NCBI GenBank assembly: GCA_905178155.1
Contig: CAJINV010000007.1
Span: 1,965,151 to 2,029,150, forward strand
Source: Amoebophrya sp. A120
Lineage: Eukaryota > Sar > Dinophyceae > Syndiniales > Amoebophryaceae
Length of the DNA: 64,000 nucleotides
Reading direction: 5' to 3'
Every line of letters begins with the position of its first letter. Position 1 is the stretch's first letter. Below, in pieces: positions 57,301 through 64,000 of this stretch. Made by a program: the position numbers and the translations under genes. The notes beneath the pieces were generated by a model, which was given only the letters and a program-made list of their open reading frames with translations, had not been told where the DNA came from and ran no database searches.

Positions 57301-60300
57301 AAACCTTTGCACCGTCGCCGCAAGTAGCTGCTTCGGACCACGATATGTCATGCAAAGCACCACCTTGAACGTATGGAGGACGATAGTACTTCTACTTCTG
57401 CATGATCACAAATCATGTAATAACGATCAATGTAACGCTTAAGAACACCGTACAGCGTCCCCGTCAGTTGCGAGGAGCTATCCAAGATGACAAAAACATC
57501 ATCACAATCACAGTTGCCTTTGCACAAGTTTTTTTTTTTTTGCGAATGCAAAAAGATCTACTTATCTATCATAATTGCGATTGTGATGGCATTTTCTTGC
57601 TCCTGCATAGGACCAGTCCCGCTGCCAGTCGTCCAGGATGCCACGCTTCGCGCTCTGGTATAGGTGCGGCGTTGCCCGGGAGAGACCCAATGCCGCCGGT
57701 GCTTCCGGATCGTACACGACCAGGTACAATTTTTCGCGGCGAAAGAAGTAGATCCCCGCCGTGGTAGGACAAACTACGATGGGGTAGGGCATTCTTATCA
57801 GAGTGTTGCCGCTTTCCGTCCTGGAGCCAGGAAAGTCCGCACTTTGCCGCCCGCTCCCGGCGATGCTGTGCTTGTAGGAGTAGACCGTGGTCACCCCGCC
57901 GGGCTGCGCTGGGTCCGTCCCGCCACCGCAGTCCCGGACTAGTCCCTGATGATTTCGAAACGCTGCCACGTTTGCTTCCGCGGCGAGAGTCCCCGGGCCA
58001 AAATTCGCCGGGTCCGCGTAGAATCCGGCGTCTTCCGCTTCCGAGCACATGTGCAGGTAAATGCGAGTCTCTGTGAGGAAATTCGGCGAACCGGGATGGC
58101 TCCAGATCTTCACGGCCGTCCCCAGGGACATAATGGATTTGTAGTCAAACTCGTCCCGCGCGACATAGACGCACAGATCGTGGTTTTCATACGGGCCCCC
58201 AACGCTGTTCACCTTCCGGGTGCTGGTCGGCGTGACACGCCACGCGCTCTGGTCTGCGGGAAGCCCTTGCCCCCGCTCTTCCAACCACCGAATGGGGATC
58301 GTCCGCGTCGCCGGGTTGAGCACTGTTCTGTGATTTTGCGTGCGTTCCACCTGCTGGACTAAGCGCTCGAAAAGAAAATTATTGTACATGAATGAATAGA
58401 GCGAGAAGCTCGTCGGAGTCCGTGGTCCTCTATTCCGGACAACCTTTGGGGGCAGTACCGCGTTACTTGGCATCTTTTTGCCGGGACTCGGGGGGACCAG
58501 GGTTTTCTGAGCGCACTCACAAATGAAGATCAGCTGCGTCCCGGAGTCTGTGTCGGATCCGTCGCTCTGCTTGTGGATCTTCACCTGCGTATTCGGAAAC
58601 CCCACACGCTCGAAGCCGCTGCCATAGATCCTTCCGTCGTCGTTACTCTGCTCTTCCCAAGTCGGATGCGCCCCGCTGTGGGTGCCCCCGATATTGCGGA
58701 GGGAAGGCATCCACTCCTCTTGCGTGTCCCACGCATTCTGGAAGGCTTGCTGGTGGAAGACAAAAATTTCCAGGAAAACGTTGTGGATGTCGATTTCAGC
58801 AACCACCGTGTTCTGGTCCCCCGTCCCCTTGTTTCGCGGGAACTGCAGAAAGACGCACTCTGGTAGGTAGCCGAGTTGCATAGCCGCGCTCTTCTTCGCG
58901 AACTCTGCCCGGGCCGCCGCGTCGTCGGGGCGCTCGGCCAGTTCCGCAAAAAAGTCAGCGTCGTGGATCGCCACCAGGTTCTTGAAGGCGTCGTTGTGTC
59001 GCAGAAACTCCTCGCTGTCCGTGAATGCCTTCTGGTCCTCTTCCGCGACATGCAGTGCCCAATATTTCAGGGAAATCATTTCAAACGGAAAGTTTGCCCG
59101 GACCTCGAACTGCGTTACGCTCCCAATTGCGGGGTACCTCGCGTATCCGACGTTTCGCAGGTAAATATGCACGCCGCAGAAGTCCGGGGGATGGTCAGCT
59201 GTTTTCCCAGGCAGGTGGCTGATCTTAATGGAATTCACCCACCGCCCAACCTGCACCCAGATGCTACCTCCGGGTCCGCTGGAAACCCACTTCCCCTCGC
59301 TGCCCGCATTGCTGAGTGCGTCGTAGTTGGCATGCGTCTTCGAGTAATAATCTAGGAGCACCACTTCGTCTACCTTCACCTTCAGTCCGTCACCCGGGAA
59401 GTGATTTGATCGTCCAAACAGTGTGAAACCTTCCACCATGCGCTTTCCACCGTCGTTCCAATATAGCCAGAGGGCTGCGTCTGAAAACGAGTGCGGGCCG
59501 TCCGAGCAATATTTGAGGCCGTCCATGTAGGCAATATCCGCGGAGACCCGCCGTCTACGTAAATCCGAGTATTTACGGAGCAGCTGCGCTTCGTATTTGC
59601 GGTTATTGGGTGGCTCGGCGCCTTTCGTATAATTCGCCCTCATTCCCTGGTAATTCTCCACCAACGTGGTCCAAGAAGATGGCGTTCTGTCTTGGTCGGG
59701 CGGAAACGGGAGAGGAACACCGGTGATTGGGATCATGAGATAGAGATGAAATCCGAAAAGAACGGCTTCCCCGGTACTGCCGCGTGGTCCAATTTTCAGT
59801 TTGGTTCCGACCTTGTTCAATAGGTAGAACTCCCCGTCCGTACGGGGTTCGCTCGTGATTTGTATGAGCTCCACGTCGTCCACGTAGATGTTGAACTGGT
59901 CCAGCGAGCCATATGGCGACGCTCGACCAAATAGCATGACCCCGGCGATGGGGCGCGCCGCACCGTCGGCGAATTCCACCTCCAAGGCCGTGCTCGTTTC
60001 TTTAGCATGCCACACATAGGGTCGCTCTGGGTTCGTCACCATGTTATTACTGCCCCCCGAGTCGACGGAAAAGTCCGTGTAGGGTCGGTTGAAGATCTGC
60101 CGCACGTCTCCGCCGAACGAGAGCGAAGCTTCCCCGGTGGCGGTGAGCCCATACCCCGGGTCAAGGGCGCCCGTGAAGGGGTTGCGAATCGGCATAGCGT
60201 ACTGCGGCACCCGGAGATACAAGTGGAACCCGCATAGCCGCAGCGCGCCCGTCGTGTATGAGGCGATGTTGCCGGCTACGATTCGCAGCTCGGTTGCGAA

Positions 60301-63147
60301 GGTGGGTTGCAAAAGAGGCACCCACTGGCCCCGCTTCGCCGCATCGTCCACCGTTTGGATGGTCACGCCGGAAAACTTGCCGTCCAGATACACTTTGGCT
60401 TGGTTCATGCCGTCGTTATCATCTTGGTAGGGCCCGTAGTTCGTTTCCGCACGAAACCACGCAAACCCGGCTAGTAACCGGGGCCGGTCGTCCGTAAACC
60501 GGACCTGCCACCAAGTTAGCTCGTACGTCGGGCGAAGGATACCCCCGGCCTCCATGGGCGCCCACTGCTCGCCCCAGGTGCACCAGGGTTTCGCATGTCC
60601 ATCAACTTTGGTGCAAGTGTTGGTGGATGAGTACGTACGCCGTAAAGGGTTATCGGCCGCGACCTTTCCGTCCCAGGTGTGCACGGAGGCATCCCAGGAG
60701 GGATCCGGGTTCGATTTAAGGTTGTACTGCGAGGCCGTCAGACCTACGGCCGGATGAGGGGTCCCCAAGCTGTCGCCGACATTCTCTTCCAACATGTACA
60801 GGCCAGTGGGCAGTGAGTCCAAATATGAGGGTTGGGAGAACGCTTCTCCGAGCATTTGGAACGCCCCGAGACGGATCGCCATATAATTCGATCCGGACAT
60901 TTGTTGGCTGTCGTCTGGACCTACGTCGACGACGTCACGGAACATAGTACAGCAATCCCAGTTGTTCGAGAGCTGGCCATTATTTCCGAGGGTAAAAAAG
61001 TTGCAGCCTTGTTTAAAACACTCCGCAGCGCACTTGTCGACCTTGCTTCCGTATGCGTTCTGCATGTACCGACTTTCGTTTCCAGTATTACCATGTGAAA
61101 AATCGCCAGTGTTTTGGTCTCGGCCAGAGCAGGCACCGTAAATGCCAAATGCACCCCGCGACGCGTACCAATTTTCCGGCGGAACCGCCTTGATTTCAAA
61201 CGCCCCATGCGACATCCCGAAATTAAAGTAGGTGCCTTCAAACCCTCGCCACCAATCGGCAGTTGCATCGCCTGTAAATTCGCTTGGGTCGGTCTTCGGC
61301 ACAAGACGTTGTGCGTTGTAGAAAATGGTACAACACGGCTTGTGTTGAAAGTTTTTGGCGGCTGTGTAGGGGTTCCTCTGCAGGTCCCAAACCTCAAACA
61401 TGACAGCATCAGCTGCGTCCGCCTCTTTCGCGCAACCTTCCACCGTGCCGTCATACGGCTCGTCTGCTACTCCTTGCTTGTCAGCCCAAACCGTTCCGCT
61501 TTCGGGGTGCCGGTCCCCGCAATACCCAAACTCGTACTTTTTCAACCCGTCCCAATTCGTCAGTGGCTTCCCAGAGCGAATGAGCAACCTGTGCACAGGT
61601 GTGGGATTTTGGTCGTTCACGATGGCCGCGGCGGTTTCACTCAGCGTCTGTGTCGTGAGCCGGCGCGCGGTGGCTTCGTTCCCCAGCCACACGTGTATGC
61701 CCCCAACGCGCAAGGCCGGCCGCGGCCGCGACAACCGCTGCAGGAAGGCGGCCTGGTAGTCGGGGTCTTCCTCGAACTGGCGCTGCCGATATGCCAAGGT
61801 GTAGCCGGCGTCGTCGTCTTCAAATCCACCCTCCAGCACAACCTCCAGAACCCGCCGTTCCACGCGGAACGACTGGCCTTCGTACACGGGGACGTGTGTG
61901 AGGCCGATGTCGGCCAACCTTTCCGGCTCGTCCGCAGTGCGGATCAGGATCCGCGTGCCTCGCATGTCCGCTTCAGCGCCCTTCTGGGCGTAAATCGTCA
62001 AGCGCGAGACGTAGCGTGCCTCCCCGTCGCGAAACCGCGCCCGCCACCGAAGCTTGTTCCGCTCCAGCTGCTCTACCATCGCGGAAAAGTTGCCGGAATC
62101 AGCAGCCAGAGCAGCACCAGCACTGGACGTCGAGTAGGAAGTTGTACTAGAGATCCCCCGCGCCATGGGACTATCATTCGTCCACCCAACGCCAACATGC
62201 TGATCAACTACATTCGTCTTGTTGTAAAAGGCCGACTCGAGCACGGCCGCTAGGTTCCACGTCTTGACCGTAGCGTTCAGGGGTCGCAGCAAAGCGGTCT
62301 CCAAAGCGGAAAGCTTTGCCGTTTTGGGGTCGTCTGTCTCCGTGAACGGTTGCATCAGATCATTCGCCACACTTATCCACAAAAAGAGGCCCATCCATAT
62401 CCATTTTCTGCATGATGTTGACCACATCAAACTACACGGGACTCTACTCTTTCTATGCATGCTTTGCATCACAAATTGTATGAGGTCGATGGGTCTCGGT
62501 CTCCTTCCTTTATGGCTAAGATTGCAGCACGTGTTATCTCCGTCCACTTCGGGCGCCCGCGGCGGATTGCAGCATGCCATCCTTGTCTCCAAGGAGCGCA
62601 AGCTTGTGGCTCGTCCTCGCGGCAGGACTTCTTCTAAACCTGCGTCCGATGCTGGACGTGGTGAAACCTGCATGATCGGGCTGGTGGAAGATGATGCGGC
62701 TGGTGGTGGCGGTGCTGCGCCGGATAATATTCCTGTCTGTGGTGCTGTACTACTACTACTACTACTACTACTACTAGAGAAGACTTGCGCGGCAGCATGA
62801 GAAGGGTCGACGTCGCGACCCTTCGAGCCGCTCGAAGTAGATTGTGGCTCTAGCACAACAACTACATCTTCAACTTTTGTTTTTCTCGTGGTCGTGGGGG
62901 TAGTTGCAGCACTAGTGTCGTGTGCTGCGCCGACGACGGGGTCCGCGTGGCCTTGATCGTCTTTCAAATTTGAAGCAAAAGCGACTTTGTGTAGTTCTAG
63001 GCCTAGTTCTTGGTCTTCATCCACCGAAACCCCGTCATCTTCTGCTTTTTTAGCAGCGACCAAGACGACGGCACGTCGTGGGAAGTCAGCACTACACCAA
63101 CCTCCGAGAAGTTGTTGCTGCCCTAGTTCTTGTCCGTGCAGATACTT
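54318..63147 (-). CDS. Giant Cys-rich protein with discoidin (F5/8C)-like modules (at least 2662 residues)
   Basis: Exons 63147(open)-57610, 57473-57442, 57109-56211, 56024-54699 and 54595-54318, plus a frame-neutral TIR element at 62374. From 63063 the sum is 7989 nt, a multiple of three, with stop TAG at 54318. The first exon begins after an ATAG-type acceptor near 63148, so the start codon lies upstream, perhaps outside the window. The N-terminus is acidic with poly-Ser. Then several related beta-rich modules follow (RWRARFRDGEARYVSRL about 338; WWQVRFTDDRPRLLAGF about 851; LEVEFADGAARPIAGV about 1028; LWLYWNDGGKRMVEGF about 1198), each ending in a GFHLYL or GIHVWL strand. A PAN/apple-like Cys cluster (VDKCAAECFKQGCNFF) is near 680. 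Exon 4 has a discoidin or fucolectin-like domain (WIQIELPDDTPVSHVEL, YLTIELPG, LNLNEVQVFA). This suggests an extracellular carbohydrate- or ligand-binding surface protein; the signal peptide was not seen. Confidence 0.75.
54601..54698. mobile_element. Introner element (98 bp), smallest seen
   Basis: TIRs CATGCATTGCAGATATGTC / TATCCACTGCAAATATGTC; perfect TSD tcact (54596-54600, 54699-54703). Excision joins PPEV to STRLLREEHPLL in frame. Confidence 0.88.
56030..56210. mobile_element. Introner element (181 bp)
   Basis: TIRs TATCCACTGTAGAAAA / TATCCAATGCAAAAG; perfect TSD cctcc (56025-56029, 56211-56215). Excision joins DIAGFAE to VEARGGFGSW in frame. Confidence 0.9.
57115..57441. mobile_element. 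Introner element (327 bp), largest seen
   Basis: TIRs TCAAGCGTTACATTGAT / TTAAGCGTTACATTGAT; duplication aggtc/agaac (3 of 5). Excision joins LTGTLYGV to LDALASLRIVV in frame. Confidence 0.85.
57479..57609. mobile_element. Introner element (131 bp)
   Basis: TIRs TATCCAAGATGACAAAAAC / TATGCAGGAGCAAGAAAAT running into ATCACAATC; TSD ggagc/ggacc. Excision joins QRDWS to SQLTGTLYG in frame. A vWA-looking VILDSSS inside its end is not exon. Confidence 0.88.
62374..62512. mobile_element. Introner element, family A-like (about 139 bp)
   Basis: Left end TATCCACAAAAAGAGG leading into CCCATCC. The right end, around TAAAGGAAGGAGACC, is degenerate. The TSD is not clear, and the host frame is open through it. 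Confidence 0.65.
62747..62776. repeat. (CTA)n trinucleotide repeat encoding poly-Ser
   Basis: About ten ACT/CTA units; on the minus strand AGT codons give a Ser run in the giant discoidin-like protein. Confidence 0.9.
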
Positions 63148-63149
63148 TA

Positions 63150-64000
63150 TTCCCTATAACGGCAAAATTGGTATTCGTATTCAAAAATCGCAAAAATTTT
63201 TCCCCCCGCCCAGCTCACTAGTGCAGACGCCCCCGCCTGCGGTGCCTGTTCTTCCGCCTCCGGTTTAAAGCCCTCGACGGCCGCGCTCCGCCTCTCGGTG
63301 TTTGAGGAAGCCGCCAAGGGGTGGTGACCGATAGCGCAATGACTGGCCCGATCTTGTGGCGGCGCTGGAGAGCCGAAAACGGGTCGCGCCTGGCTTGGGG
63401 GTTTTTGACGGGCTGCAGCTGTCTCGCGGCTTGTCCGTGTCAGCTGCTCTCGGCGTGGCTACACCGCCGGCAGATGGGTCCTGCACCTGCGGAAAATTTA
63501 GTGCCGACGAATCCAACGCACCATATGGGGCATTACCTGGCCCCTAGATTCTCGGGGCGCCCTACGGGCACCACGCCCACCACTCAGCTGCGCCGTGGAG
63601 GCGAAGTGGCCTAGAAATGCGCTGCGGCCTCCGCCTACGAAAGTGCCTCTTTGGATTCTTGGCCAGGAAGCAACATCTGTGGCCGCCGCCAAGCGTTCAG
63701 AGGAAGCGGAGCATTTGCAGCAGCCGGTCTCGCGGACCGGCAAATTTGATGACTCGGGGAAAGGATTTTTGCCCTTCCGGATGCCGAGCAAAAAACGCCG
63801 GCTTTTTTTGAATACCAAAGTCAAACACGGTGTGAAATTGGTATTCACGGGAAATTCCGACTTTGGTATTCAGCGACATTTGACCCCCCTCTCTTGGGGG
63901 CAATCTTGGGCAGCTGAATACCAAAGTTGCGCGGAAGAAAATCCGTCCGAGGTCTCCGTTTCCTGTGAACGCTTGGCCGCGGCCACAGATATTGCTTCCG
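63150..64000. other. GC-rich interval with dispersed GAATACCAAAGT motifs
   Basis: No coding frame with protein character. Direct and inverted copies of TGAATACCAAAGT occur near 63818, 63870 and 63916, and a looser GGTATTCG copy near 63171. Either an intron or insert of the adjacent gene, or intergenic. The partner boundary, if any, is beyond the window. Confidence 0.55.

Noticed and set aside
57440-57530. vWA-like MIDAS sequence VILDSSS
   Set aside because: It lies inside the end of the 57479-57609 element and is removed when the frame-restoring excision is made.

Overview
Eukaryotic nuclear DNA. Every gene I can support (eight, plus one possible terminal exon block) lies on the minus strand, with no convincing plus-strand gene outside a retroelement remnant. 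The proteins are long, Ser/Gln/Asn/Glu-rich and partly disordered. The genes are interrupted by about thirty short elements (98-327 bp) with terminal inverted repeats (TIRs) and 5-bp target duplications (TSDs), sitting where introns must be. Same-strand genes and abundant introner elements lacking GT-AG ends fit a dinoflagellate-lineage protist. The best guess is the parasitic syndinian Amoebophrya; this is inference, and no spliced leader or rRNA was seen.

Layout, left to right (all genes minus). 1-1249: membrane-anchored J-domain protein, cut by the window edge. 1970-2244: possible terminal exons. 2772-8840: gene with WW-like motifs, split by a 5'-truncated Ty3/gypsy-type pol remnant (4376-7478) bracketed by a 37-bp exon duplication. 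8993-18572: 2621-residue protein in seven exons. 18573-22078: gene-free, with a 1.55-kb insert rich in AAAATCGATTTT motifs. 22079-24544: coiled-coil protein in small exons. 25778-36415: giant membrane protein, interrupted by a 1.2-kb insert between 75-bp direct repeats. 38124-46291: coiled-coil, transmembrane and disordered giant, interrupted by a 0.84-kb insert between 40-bp direct repeats. 46539-49343: tandem Rab-like GTPase protein. 49344-54317: gene-free, including GC-rich foreign-looking DNA and mirrored simple-repeat arrays. 54318 to about 63147: giant Cys-rich protein with discoidin (F5/8C)-like modules. 63150-64000: GC-rich DNA with GAATACCAAAGT motifs.

Key result: removing each TIR element plus one copy of its 5-bp TSD repeatedly restores the reading frame. 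Summed exon lengths for four complete models (2688, 7866, 1824 and 7989 nt) are all divisible by three. In the GTPase gene the removal rebuilds a P-loop and a TSAK box. At several junctions no splice position equivalent to this excision gives GT-AG. A second system is also visible: four larger inserts (0.84-3.1 kb) each bracketed by 37-75-bp direct repeats. In three of them the repeat is duplicated exon sequence in the same frame, so deleting the insert and one repeat rejoins the protein.
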